A stretch of DNA of 41,960 bases from Acetobacterium sp. (lineage in GTDB: Bacteria; Bacillota; Clostridia; Eubacteriales; Eubacteriaceae), in NCBI RefSeq assembly GCF_030652775.1, contig NZ_JAUSPS010000047.1:1-41960 (forward strand), written 5' to 3'. The notes beneath the pieces were generated by a model. It was not told the origin of the DNA and made no database searches. It was given only the letters and a program-made list of their open reading frames with translations. The translations under genes and the position numbers were made by a program. Positions 1 to 7,969 of the stretch are shown piece after piece. Each line of letters begins with the position of its first letter. Position 1 is the first letter of the stretch.

Positions 1-336
1 CTGGGTTTTAATAATATCGTCCGCAAATTTTTTCATTTCTTCACGCTGCGTATTCGCTTTCAAAATATTGGCAGACGAAACAGCTTCCTCGTGATGTGCA
101 ATCATATGCACTAAATAATCATGTTCGCTTTCAATCGATTCCTGCATCATTCCAGAGTCTCTCATCTCAGAATTCATCATCCCTGAACCCATCATCCATC
201 CAGATCCGTTATTAAGGTTTTGTCGAGCTGTGCCGTTATTTGTTAACAAAAAGATGATATAAGTCATCATCCCAAACAGAATCAATAGTACCGCGGCAAG
301 TGTTACCCCAAGTATCACGATTGTTGTCTTTTTCAT
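1..336 (-). CDS. DUF305 family protein, C-terminus cut by window edge
   Basis: The frame is open from an ATG at 336 to base 1, 112 codons, with no stop, so the C-terminus lies outside the window. Residues 1-30 form one hydrophobic N-terminal segment (signal anchor or signal peptide), then a Met/Gly-rich linker with repeated GMM motifs, then the DUF305 signature with paired histidines (HMIAHHEEAV, about residues 78-87). DUF305 proteins are small exported proteins, some linked to copper handling (CopM type); the Met-rich linker would fit copper, but that is inference. No metal operon is visible in the window. Confidence 0.8.
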   Translation of the reverse strand, partial: MKKTTIVILGVTLAAVLLILFGMMTYIIFLLTNNGTARQNLNNGSGWMMGSGMMNSEMRDSGMMQESIESEHDYLVHMIAHHEEAVSSANILKANTQREEMKKFADDIIKTQ

Positions 337-410
337 AATAGACACCTTCACTTTCAGACTAAAATCATTCCAGCGGCAGCATTTTAAATCATATCGTTGA
401 AACTTTAATC

Positions 411-816
411 TTATTTGCTAAGTATATCATGTTTAAATATTATTGGATGTGACTGTGTCACATCCAAAGCCGCCTCATTAAGACGGTCTTCATTACTGGC
501 GACGCAGCTGGCATCGACAATAATCTCCGCTTCCGGCAGCGCCACCTTGCCATAAAGTTCCCACCCGGCGGTTCCTTTGATGCAATGAACAACCGGTAAA
601 TTTCTTCCTTCCTGAGTGTTTAGATAATCTGCCGTATGCGTGTCATAGGTAAACAGAATTTCCTGTCCTTTTTGGCGATATTCCAATATTTTTTTGGCAA
701 TCGGTTCCTCAAGACGAACCAACTGGGGAAAGCCAAGCGTTCCATCGACAAAATCTTGCTGATAATCTATTACCAATGGGTAAATTAAAATGCAACTCTT
801 TGCGATAAGAAATCAT
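411..816 (-). pseudogene. Composite remnant: YjbQ-like start joined to an internally deleted isochorismatase-family hydrolase
   Basis: Reading leftward, a good ribosome site (GAGGAG, about 824-830) precedes an ATG at 816 that opens MISYRKELHFNLP, which resembles the start of YjbQ (UPF0047) proteins. That frame then stops. From 776 another frame gives a cysteine-hydrolase N-terminus (VIDYQQDFVDG with the catalytic Asp), preceded only by a TTG with no ribosome site. The family is usually about 170-180 residues; here 121 remain. Family alignment from memory suggests the central block with the catalytic Lys and the nucleophile Cys (TDICV-type loop) is missing, because the sequence jumps from GWELYGKVALPEAE directly to the C-terminal IIVDASC strand. 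It should be catalytically dead. A short functional protein from the TTG cannot be excluded. Confidence 0.65.
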
Positions 817-1085
817 TTCCAACTCTCCTCGTTTTTCTTTATTCTACTACAAAATGTGGCTGGATAGAAGAAACTTACCAACCATACTTGCACAGAGAGT
901 GCTGCTTAGTCGTTCTATATTTATTAGCATGATTCTTTTTCACTTCTCAGTTGAGATCATATATCGCCCTTTAAATATCCACAAGGATGATTTTTTTTGT
1001 TGAATTGCTGTCATAATCCTGTTAAACTGAGGCAGATATAAGTGAAAAAAATCGATAAATGATCTGATAGAATAAGGAGAAACAA

Positions 1086-1736
1086 ATGTTAAACGATACA
1101 ACCAATAACTATCTAAAAGCCTGCGAAGACTGGCGATTAAAATTTATTGCAATGGACAAACAACAGCTCATGGAAAAATTACCGGAACTTAAGAGCGAGG
1201 AAGATTATCTTACTTTGAAACTCTTCGGACGAAAATTTGGAGTTCATTCTCAAACTGGCGAAATTGTGACTGTTGAAGATTTTAAACCAGTTTCAATTGT
1301 CAGCCAACTAAATATCTTCACCCTTTTCGGTTTTGTCAAACCGGGTGCTCAGTTCAAGGATAAATGGGTTCCCTTTAGAGAATTAAATGGCGCTGCCCCG
1401 TTTACAACAGCCTTTGAAAAACATGTGCTAGAGCCATTTGCCGAAACTTTTACCGGACAGATCGAAAAACTTTCGTGCGCCTGCGAAATTCTTGGCGGTG
1501 TCAAACTTTCACACTCGGATGTCGGCTATTGTTTAAACTCATTTGACTGCATTCCCATAAACTTCCTTTTCTGGGATGGTGATGATGAATTCCCAGCCCA
1601 GGGAAATATCCTTTACGATCTGAGTGCCACCGATTTTATCCATGTGGAAAGCACTGTCAGTCTCGCCATTGAAGGTATTGAGCGGTTGGCTGAAGTGGCT
1701 CAGGTCGATATTAAGGGACCGCTCTTTCATATGTAG
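1086..1736 (+). CDS. DUF3786 domain protein, copy 1
   Basis: A 216-residue protein with an AAGGAG ribosome site just upstream. No signal peptide or membrane segment. The DUF3786 core is recognisable: RELNGAAPF (about 97-105), a central helix, then NFLFWDGDDEFPAQ (about 158-171) and a closing HVES segment. DUF3786 proteins occur in strict anaerobes (acetogens, methanogens, sulfate reducers), sometimes near corrinoid or C1 genes; the molecular role is unknown. It stands alone here, not in an operon. A clear paralogue sits at 38199-38828, sharing the GAAPF block and FLFWDGDDE-PAQ block. Confidence 0.8.
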   Translation: MLNDTTNNYLKACEDWRLKFIAMDKQQLMEKLPELKSEEDYLTLKLFGRKFGVHSQTGEIVTVEDFKPVSIVSQLNIFTLFGFVKPGAQFKDKWVPFRELNGAAPFTTAFEKHVLEPFAETFTGQIEKLSCACEILGGVKLSHSDVGYCLNSFDCIPINFLFWDGDDEFPAQGNILYDLSATDFIHVESTVSLAIEGIERLAEVAQVDIKGPLFHM

Positions 1737-1901
1737 CGAGATCCCTGTCAGCATAAGATAATGTCAGTCCACTATTGATAAATACGTTGCTCGCCCGGCT
1801 TCTGTTTTCTTTAGAAAAAACTGATTATCGCAAACAGTTCCTGCTCTGTCCGATCCAAATTTTTCCACGCAGGTTCCTATTACGTCCGCCGATATTTCCA
1901 G

Positions 1902-4790
1902 CTATTCGCGTTCTTTTAAAATTTCTACCAGGGAAATCTTTTTCAAGTGCCTGCCGATCATAAAATTAACGATGGCATAAGCACTTAAAATAATCGCCAC
2001 CATGATCAGATAGGATTGGGGTGACATGGTGGCATTCATCCCGGCCGAAACATTCGATACCATATATGGGTAAATCTTATTTATAATCATTTTGCTGACC
2101 GGAATGGCAATAAGGGTCGAGAGCGCAACCGTATAGAAGGTGGTGCCCAGGTATAACTTTTTTATTTCCCGCTCATTATAGCCAAACACCTTGATTAATG
2201 AAATGCTGAAGGTTGATTTATCAATCATCATTTTTACTAATAAATACATAACAATCGCAAAGAGCATTACCGATGCGCCCAGAATGGTAATAACCAACCC
2301 ATACATCATGGTGAACATTTGTCTGGCCGCAGCGACCATTTTATCAACCGTTATGACCGTGGCAATTCTTCCCGCTTCAATATCCAGTTCATGATCAGAC
2401 ATTAGGGTATTATAGTAGTCGTCTTCCTGTCCAAACAGCTCGCGCATGTCTTTAATGTCCATGAAAATATAGAGACCGCTGGCAAAACTAACCACTTCTT
2501 TAACCCTAAAGTTATAATTTCGATCTTCAAGATTATCAGACAGCGTAATCTCATCCCCCACCTTATAACCGAACTTATTGGCAACTGAATCAGAAATGAT
2601 CACATCATTTTTTTCGCCATCCAACGGGAAATCAAAATAGGGGTTTTCATCATCAATTCCTTGGACCGTCACGTCCATCTCGCCCCCGGTTAAATAAAGT
2701 TCTGCCGTCAAGGACTCGGTATAAGCTTTGGTAACATCGTTGGGGGCATTTTCCATGGGATATTTTAAGAAGTAAAGATAATTGTACTCGACGTCGGATG
2801 CCACATTATTGACATAAGCACTAACACTTCCATAAATACTAAATCCAAAAACCATGAGTAGAATAGCAATAAACAATCCCCAAAACATGGTGAGATTCCC
2901 TCTGATTTCGCGCAGCAACTGGCGAATCCGATATCGATTAATAAAGCCCATCTCCTTCAAATCGATGTTGGCCAACTTATGCTGTTTTTTTTCCCGCCTG
3001 AGCAGTTTAAGTGGCGCCATGGATAATTTGCTGTTGATAACCATATAATTGACAAGCAAAGCGATCAGTACGGGTAGCAAAACACCATAAATCAAAAGAT
3101 ATGGTGGAAATACCATCGAATAGCCGGGATAAGAATAATAGGCAACATTTTCTTTAATATTTTCTCCAATCAGCAGAAACCCCAAGCCGGTTCCCAGCAT
3201 TGCCGATGCTGTGACAATCAGCATCGGCAAGATCATAAAATGTCTGAGCAGTTCTTTTTTTACATAACCCATCGAATAGAGTGCCCCGATCACCGCACTT
3301 TCCTTATCGATGGTATGAATGACAAATACTGAAATCATATAGGCAATTAAGGTGATAATAATAACTCCCGCAATTAAAGCAGAGTTTTTATTAATGGCGG
3401 CATCGCTTTTACAGCTTGTAATCCGTTGATTATCATCAGCTTCTAGAAAAGCGATCAGATTGACATATTGATAATCCATATTTTCATCGATAAAACTGGT
3501 GACCTGATTTTTAAATTCGCCCATCCCACTGTTTAACTCGGAAGAGCCATTACTCAAGGTACTGACCCCACTTGCCACGGCCACACTGCCTTGATACAGA
3601 TCAGCCGCTCCTACTGACAATTCCGCCGACCCTGAATAGGCAGATTCAACACCATTGGTATAGGCGCTCAGTCCATCTTTAAACTTTTTGTAACTATCCA
3701 GTTGCGCTTTCATGGTATTAAGCACGATCACAGCATTCGCATCTGAGCCTCCAATGGCTTTGATTAAGCCATCAATCACAGCACTGTAATTATCGCCGGT
3801 AATGGTGACTGTCATCCCCATTTTTTCAAATTCGCTGTTTACCTGCGCAATCATCCCCTGAAAGACATCGTCAGCCGCTTTATTTAAAGTGATATTGGAA
3901 CTTGTCAATTCTTCTAACCCTGCGCTTAATTGATCGGTTCCATTTGCCAGGCTGCCTGCTCCATCTGCCAATTCATTGGTTCCTTGTTTGAGTGAGCTGG
4001 TTCCATTTGCCAGTATTTGTGTCCCATCTGCTAAATCATTAACACCACCGGATAAGTCATTCTTTCCTTTTTCAATGGTATTGATGATTTCTTGCATATA
4101 TTTATTGGCGACCTTTGTTTTATCAAAATCCAGATCAACCAATTTTTCTTTAAGTTCCGAAGCGGTCAGGTTCCCGTCCAACTTATAGCTGTAATTATAT
4201 TCGACATTGATATCTTCTGCTAACAGTTGCTTAAATTCTGCTTCGGAGACAAATCCGATGCTGAATTGTTTTAAATCCGCCAACACGTCCGAAACATTTT
4301 GGACAACATTAGAATAATCCGGCACTGTTCCGATCCCGGTCACCAGATAGTTTTTCTGATTCACGATCATGGACTGTCCAACCCTTATCCCATAATTTTC
4401 GGCGTAGTGTTTCTCCAGGACGATTTCACCCATTTGATCGGCCAGCCTTCCCTCCTCCAGCTCAATAGTATTGATATTCTTTCGATTTTCAAAAATACGA
4501 AGAATGGATTTTTCTGCCCCCATTAAATCCATGTAGAAGGATTCTTCGGTTTTAGCTCCCATCTTTTCAAGTTCCAGCTTCTGATTTTCGGTTAGCGGAA
4601 CATAAACCGAAAATTCTCCGTCTTCCAGTTGATTTTTTTCATTATTTGTATCAATGGTATAATTGACTACATCGGTGGAACCAGCCATGCTCACGACCAA
4701 CCCCAGCGAAAAGATGATTAAAAATACCAATGCTCCATATCGTACCCAGTTTTCTTTCAACTCCCGGATGATTCGCTTATTCAAAATCAT
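1902..4790 (-). CDS. ABC transporter permease, FtsX/MacB type with YhgE-like heptad repeats
   Basis: A 962-residue membrane protein. One transmembrane helix lies near residues 18-37, followed by a large extracytoplasmic part, a membrane cluster from about 470 to 600, a second short soluble domain (about 690-830) and a final membrane cluster. This is the layout of large FtsX-domain permeases with two FtsX units. Residues about 246-295 and 372-428 hold repeats of the form LxxGxxxLxxG (for example LADGTQILANG), a pattern also seen in YhgE/Pip proteins and likely to form a long extended helix or stalk outside the membrane. It lies 9 nt downstream of the ATPase gene and forms an operon with it. 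The substrate is not evident; export of an amphiphilic compound or peptide is plausible because a TetR regulator controls the locus. Confidence 0.88.
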   Translation of the reverse strand: MILNKRIIRELKENWVRYGALVFLIIFSLGLVVSMAGSTDVVNYTIDTNNEKNQLEDGEFSVYVPLTENQKLELEKMGAKTEESFYMDLMGAEKSILRIFENRKNINTIELEEGRLADQMGEIVLEKHYAENYGIRVGQSMIVNQKNYLVTGIGTVPDYSNVVQNVSDVLADLKQFSIGFVSEAEFKQLLAEDINVEYNYSYKLDGNLTASELKEKLVDLDFDKTKVANKYMQEIINTIEKGKNDLSGGVNDLADGTQILANGTSSLKQGTNELADGAGSLANGTDQLSAGLEELTSSNITLNKAADDVFQGMIAQVNSEFEKMGMTVTITGDNYSAVIDGLIKAIGGSDANAVIVLNTMKAQLDSYKKFKDGLSAYTNGVESAYSGSAELSVGAADLYQGSVAVASGVSTLSNGSSELNSGMGEFKNQVTSFIDENMDYQYVNLIAFLEADDNQRITSCKSDAAINKNSALIAGVIIITLIAYMISVFVIHTIDKESAVIGALYSMGYVKKELLRHFMILPMLIVTASAMLGTGLGFLLIGENIKENVAYYSYPGYSMVFPPYLLIYGVLLPVLIALLVNYMVINSKLSMAPLKLLRREKKQHKLANIDLKEMGFINRYRIRQLLREIRGNLTMFWGLFIAILLMVFGFSIYGSVSAYVNNVASDVEYNYLYFLKYPMENAPNDVTKAYTESLTAELYLTGGEMDVTVQGIDDENPYFDFPLDGEKNDVIISDSVANKFGYKVGDEITLSDNLEDRNYNFRVKEVVSFASGLYIFMDIKDMRELFGQEDDYYNTLMSDHELDIEAGRIATVITVDKMVAAARQMFTMMYGLVITILGASVMLFAIVMYLLVKMMIDKSTFSISLIKVFGYNEREIKKLYLGTTFYTVALSTLIAIPVSKMIINKIYPYMVSNVSAGMNATMSPQSYLIMVAIILSAYAIVNFMIGRHLKKISLVEILKERE

Positions 4791-4799
4791 TGGAAAAAC

Positions 4800-5498
4800 C
4801 TACCATTCCAATTGACTGGCCGGTTTTAATACCTTGTTGGCGTAGTCTTCACTGATTTGACCGTCTTTGATTTTTATGACCCGATGAACCATTTCTTTAA
4901 TCGCAGTATTATGGGTAACAATGAGCATGGTGGTACCATATTTTTTATTAATCTTCTCAATCAGCATCAGAATCTCCCGGGATGCCTGATAGTCCAGCGC
5001 TCCGGTCGGTTCGTCACACAATAGCAACTCGGGATTCTTGATCAGTGCTCTGGCAATCGCACACCGCTGTTGCTGCCCCCCCGATAATTGGGAGGGAAAT
5101 TTTTTCTGATGCTCGGTTAACCCCAATACTTCCAGTAATTCATTAATATCCAGCGGTGTTTTTGTCAGGTATTCACAAACCTGGATATTTTCTTTAACCG
5201 TAAGATTTGGAACAAGATTATAAAACTGAAAAATAAAACCCAGTAAATTTCGTCGGTATAGTGACAATTCTTTGGGATTCAGCTTAGTGATTTCAATGTT
5301 ACTTATTTTTATGCTACCGCTATCGATGGTGTCCAACCCGCCGATGGTATTAAGCAGCGTCGATTTTCCCGATCCGCTTGGCCCCAATATCGCACAGATT
5401 TGACCCTTTTCAATTCCGGTGGAAATACCTTTTAGTACTTGAACGTAGCTTCCTCCTTCGCCATAACTTTTTTTAATATCATTCACTTCAATAAACAT
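4800..5498 (-). CDS. ABC transporter ATP-binding protein, LolD/MacB type
   Basis: An ATPase of about 232 residues that energises the permease downstream. Walker A is GPSGSGKS, the signature is LSGGQQQR and Walker B is [12 protein letters not shown]. The Q-loop region [13 protein letters not shown] is typical of the LolD/MacB/BceA subfamily. I prefer the ATG at 5498 ([11 protein letters not shown]) because AGGGG lies 6 nt ahead of it; an ATG at 5513 would add five residues and has no ribosome site. The gene follows a palindromic operator at 5586-5600 and shares a presumed transcript with the permease. Confidence 0.93.
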   Translation of the reverse strand: MFIEVNDIKKSYGEGGSYVQVLKGISTGIEKGQICAILGPSGSGKSTLLNTIGGLDTIDSGSIKISNIEITKLNPKELSLYRRNLLGFIFQFYNLVPNLTVKENIQVCEYLTKTPLDINELLEVLGLTEHQKKFPSQLSGGQQQRCAIARALIKNPELLLCDEPTGALDYQASREILMLIEKINKKYGTTMLIVTHNTAIKEMVHRVIKIKDGQISEDYANKVLKPASQLEW

Positions 5499-5585
5499 TT
5501 TTGCCCCTTTCATATTTTGAATATCAATCGCTTATTCTGAAACTTATTTTTGCAGATTAGTCAAAAAAATCTGATGTTTGCACCG

Positions 5586-5600
5586 CATAACAGTGTTATG
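5586..5600. promoter_or_regulatory. TetR operator copy upstream of the ABC genes
   Basis: CATAACAGTGTTATG is a perfect 15-bp palindrome (7-bp arms around one base). The same 13-bp core ATAACAGTGTTAT recurs at 6322-6334 in front of the tetR gene. Two matching dyads, one ahead of each transcription unit, are what a TetR repressor and its target operon would show. It lies 88 bp from the ATPase start. A weak -35-like TTGACT lies at 5559-5564, but I see no good -10 for it. Confidence 0.75.
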
Positions 5601-5609
5601 CTTAATTTA

Positions 5610-5650
5610 AAAATAAAATTGAATTCCAGATTCGAATTCAATTTTATTTT
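5610..5650 (-). terminator. Rho-independent terminator of the tetR gene
   Basis: A perfect 17-bp AT-rich inverted repeat (5610-5626 and 5634-5650) with a 7-nt loop starts 24 bp past the tetR stop. Both ends are A/T runs, so it could end transcription from either strand, but the only gene running into it is tetR. It separates tetR from the ABC genes, which therefore need their own promoter. Confidence 0.75.
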
Positions 5651-5673
5651 TCTTTATTAATAATTTCATCTTA

Positions 5674-6294
5674 TCACTTTTTTAGTATCTCCAGCCAGCC
5701 TCCAGTTAGGTATTTGGCAATGACCTCAGCTTGAATCAAGGCTTCTTCCAAAGTCAATCCATGTGTCAGCAATTGGGCAAAAGAGGACGTCTCCAGATGA
5801 GCCAGCCAATGCATGGTGTAGGGATTGATCTCATTTTCCGGAACATCTGCTAAAGTTATATGATCCAGAAATTGAAGCGTGTTTTTTTCCATTAAGTCCA
5901 CCAGTTCATCATAGAAATTCTCATATGCTGATCCATTGGCTTTACAAAGAAGTAAAATAAACACATCTTTATTGGCATACATATAGGTTACAAAGTCTCG
6001 ACCCTGTTGTATCCCATCAGCAATTAATTCCTGTGACGTCGTTTTTGCATCCACATAAATAGCTTGTTCTTTTTCGGTATGATGGACAATGATCATTTTT
6101 ATTTCATCAGCAACTTTTCTAACTAATGCCGCAAACAGATCATTCTTATCTTTAAAAAAGAAATACAAGGCGCCCGTTGTAACCCCGGCTTTTTTGCAAA
6201 TCTTTCGCATCGAAGCTTTTTCGTAGCCCAATTCAAGAAACTCATCCTTCGCAACTTCTAATAATCGTTCTCGTGTTTCGGTTTCATTCCCCAT
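5674..6294 (-). CDS. TetR/AcrR family transcriptional repressor
   Basis: A 206-residue regulator. The N-terminal DNA-binding domain (about 6-52) has the TetR helix-turn-helix pattern: RERLLEVAKDEFLELGY, then SMRKICKKAGVTTGALYFFFKDKNDLF. The rest is a divergent all-helical ligand domain, so the inducer cannot be read from sequence. It is co-oriented with, and upstream of, the ABC ATPase/permease pair, and matching palindromes lie ahead of both units. Repression of itself and of the transporter until a substrate binds is the natural reading. Confidence 0.92.
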   Translation of the reverse strand: MGNETETRERLLEVAKDEFLELGYEKASMRKICKKAGVTTGALYFFFKDKNDLFAALVRKVADEIKMIIVHHTEKEQAIYVDAKTTSQELIADGIQQGRDFVTYMYANKDVFILLLCKANGSAYENFYDELVDLMEKNTLQFLDHITLADVPENEINPYTMHWLAHLETSSFAQLLTHGLTLEEALIQAEVIAKYLTGGWLEILKK

Positions 6295-6320
6295 TTTGCA
6301 CCTTTGCTCAAACTATTTTA

Positions 6321-6361
6321 GATAACAGTGTTATGTTATCATGATAAGCCGCCCCTGTCAA
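6321..6361 (-). promoter_or_regulatory. tetR promoter with overlapping TetR operator
   Basis: On the minus strand TTGACA (6356-6361) and TAACAT (6333-6338) are separated by exactly 17 bp. The dyad GATAACAGTGTTATG (6321-6335) overlaps the -10 and the expected start of transcription, an ideal place for autorepression. The palindrome core matches the copy at 5586-5600. Confidence 0.75.
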
Positions 6362-6570
6362 TCCTTACGAACACAAATTGCCGTTTAAAACCGAAATAAA
6401 AGGGGACTGGCGGTGAGAGATACGGGCAAAAAATAGTCAATTCCCACCCTAATGATTTCAATCAAGGTACTCTCGTTTTTAGACCAGCCAACAAACAAAG
6501 GCGTCCGAAGTAATTATTCTTAAATCAGCCGTGCTTGCCTTTGCCAATAAAATGTATTTTCAAGTAGGTA

Positions 6571-6621
6571 TAAAAAATCAACAAACATAAGCGGAATATG
6601 TTTTCCCCTTATGTTTGTTGA
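6571..6621 (-). terminator. Rho-independent terminator of the AlbA_2 gene
   Basis: Perfect 14-bp arms (6578-6591 and 6608-6621) with a 16-nt loop. On the minus strand the hairpin is followed by a run of six T (complement of 6572-6577). It begins 30 bp after the stop of the gene at 6651-7250. Apart from the tetR promoter and this hairpin, I see no gene in 6362-6650. Confidence 0.85.
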
Positions 6622-6650
6622 ACAAATTGGATTATTGTATCCGGTTCATT

Positions 6651-7250
6651 TCAGCCGATCAGAAAATTAATAGTCATCGATAAAACGATCCCAATAATAC
6701 CACAGGCAATCCATTCCATAATCTTTCGGCTCAGTTTGTTTTTTTCTTGATACCGTCTGACGGTATCATCCAAAGAAATGGTAAGTTGGGTAATCTGTTG
6801 CGCCATTTCATCAACGGTACTTTTAAAATCATCCGCTGTTGTATTCAGGTTTTTTTCTGAAATTTCTTCCGTTTTCATTCTTTCGTCCGAATGATCAGCT
6901 CTTTTGAATACGCCTAAGCTGGAAGCAACAATCTTTTCAGTTTTTTCAATTGAAATAATTGCGATTTGCTTCTTTTCCAACTCAACAAATTCAATCAACA
7001 TCTTCGGGCAGGGTATTAATTTCTCTTTTGCCTTATTAAATGTCTCGACCACCGAATCTTTTTTACAGCCGTATATTTTACCCTCATCGCCAACACCGAT
7101 AATCAATTTACCACCCGATGCATTTGCAAACGATGAAAGGAGCTTACTTAACAGATTGGGTCCACCAGTGTGTCGCCTGAATGCCACCCGATTATTATCG
7201 CCATGATTAATCAATTCTAAAATTTCTTCATTTACATTGTTACTTGACAA
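6651..7250 (-). CDS. AlbA_2 (Schlafen-like) domain protein with C-terminal membrane anchor
   Basis: A 199-residue protein. Residues about 20-125 match the AlbA_2 / 'divergent AAA_4' fold: LLSSFANASGGKLIIGVGDEGKIYG is the family's core strand-turn, followed by a region ending in GVFKRADHSDERM. The usual N-terminal EFK motif reads AFRRH here. After a coiled-coil-like stretch (about 135-170) comes one hydrophobic helix (about 178-198) at the very C-terminus, so it is probably tail-anchored. AlbA_2 domains are nucleic-acid-binding modules in regulators and RNA-processing or defence proteins. The start is uncertain: TTG at 7250 has no ribosome site and the frame stays open upstream to about 7290 without an ATG. 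Confidence 0.7.
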   Translation of the reverse strand: MSSNNVNEEILELINHGDNNRVAFRRHTGGPNLLSKLLSSFANASGGKLIIGVGDEGKIYGCKKDSVVETFNKAKEKLIPCPKMLIEFVELEKKQIAIISIEKTEKIVASSLGVFKRADHSDERMKTEEISEKNLNTTADDFKSTVDEMAQQITQLTISLDDTVRRYQEKNKLSRKIMEWIACGIIGIVLSMTINFLIG

Positions 7251-7469
7251 AAATTTGCACCAGCTCTCATAACATTCTAGTATCGTTTCTGTTCAATTGC
7301 AAACAGATGTCAACAATTTAACGACGATATCAGTCATACTTCCAGCTACATCTAATTGTATTTTACATGCAACTTAGTTTATATAACCATGTTATCTAAT
7401 AAGATTAACGGTGTCAATATTTTTTTGAGATATGCTTGCGAGCCGTCTGGTACAGATGAACGTTTATAT

Positions 7470-7664
7470 TTAGGCATCCTGGCCTTTATAACAGTCAATC
7501 AGATAAGACATTCGGATCAAAAACCGAATATAAGCGTCATCCAGATCGATATGACTGATTTCAACGATCCGGTCCAACCGATATGCCAGAGAATTCCTGC
7601 GAACAAACAATTTTTCTGAAGTCAGCTTGATACTGCAGCCGCTATCTAAATAGACTTTCAATAA
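7470..7664 (-). pseudogene. PucR/CdaR-type regulator, C-terminal fragment
   Basis: About 65 codons encode the C-terminal helix-turn-helix of PucR-family activators: LLKVYLDSGCSIKLTSEKLF, then VRRNSLAYRLDRIVEI and a closing IDLDDAYIRFLIRM. Full-length members have 350-550 residues with sensor and GGDEF-like parts before this domain; all of that is absent. Upstream of the homology the frame runs into unrelated sequence belonging to the dehydrogenase fragment on the other strand, and there is no ribosome site. I read it as the 3' end of a deleted gene. The stretch 7251-7469 holds nothing else I recognise. Confidence 0.75.
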
Positions 7665-7792
7665 TGAGCCCCGCCACAAAAGCGGGCGCACCAGAAGAGG
7701 TCGGAAAGGCTATTCTCTTCCTGGCAAGCGACGATGCCTCCTTTATTCACGGTGCCAGCCTAGCTGTAGACGGTGGATACACCATCTTCTAA
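7664..7792 (+). pseudogene. Short-chain dehydrogenase/reductase, C-terminal fragment
   Basis: A 42-codon frame ends in the classical SDR C-terminus: GAPEEVGKAILFLASDDASF followed by GASLAVDGGY. Full SDRs have about 250 residues; the Rossmann NAD(P) site (TGxxxGxG) and the YxxxK catalytic pair are missing. No ribosome site precedes the ATG at 7664. Its truncated end meets the truncated end of the PucR fragment, and it is followed by an intact terminator, so it is the tail of a formerly full gene. Confidence 0.8.
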
Positions 7793-7832
7793 ATCAGACG
7801 AAAGAAAATAGTGACGATTCGGGAGCTGTGAA

Positions 7833-7876
7833 AGTTAGAGCAGGGATTTTGTGTCCCTGCTCTTAGCTTTTTTGCT
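7833..7876 (+). terminator. Rho-independent terminator after the SDR remnant
   Basis: AGAGCAGGGA and TCCCTGCTCT form a strong GC-rich stem with a short loop, followed by a T6 run near 7868-7873. It sits 40 bp past the stop of the SDR fragment, in the correct orientation, and is a surviving part of that gene. Confidence 0.85.
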
Positions 7877-7969
7877 TCACGATAATTTAGAACCACTTAA
7901 GAATAAATAGCACCCCATTGCAATCAAAGACAAAACCACCCGATACTCAGTCTCCTGGCCATTTGACCG

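Noticed and set aside
1775-1963. A 62-codon plus-strand frame after DUF3786 copy 1
   Set aside because: Low-complexity Arg/Phe/Leu composition, overlaps the permease 3' end, no ribosome site. I see nothing functional in 1737-1901.
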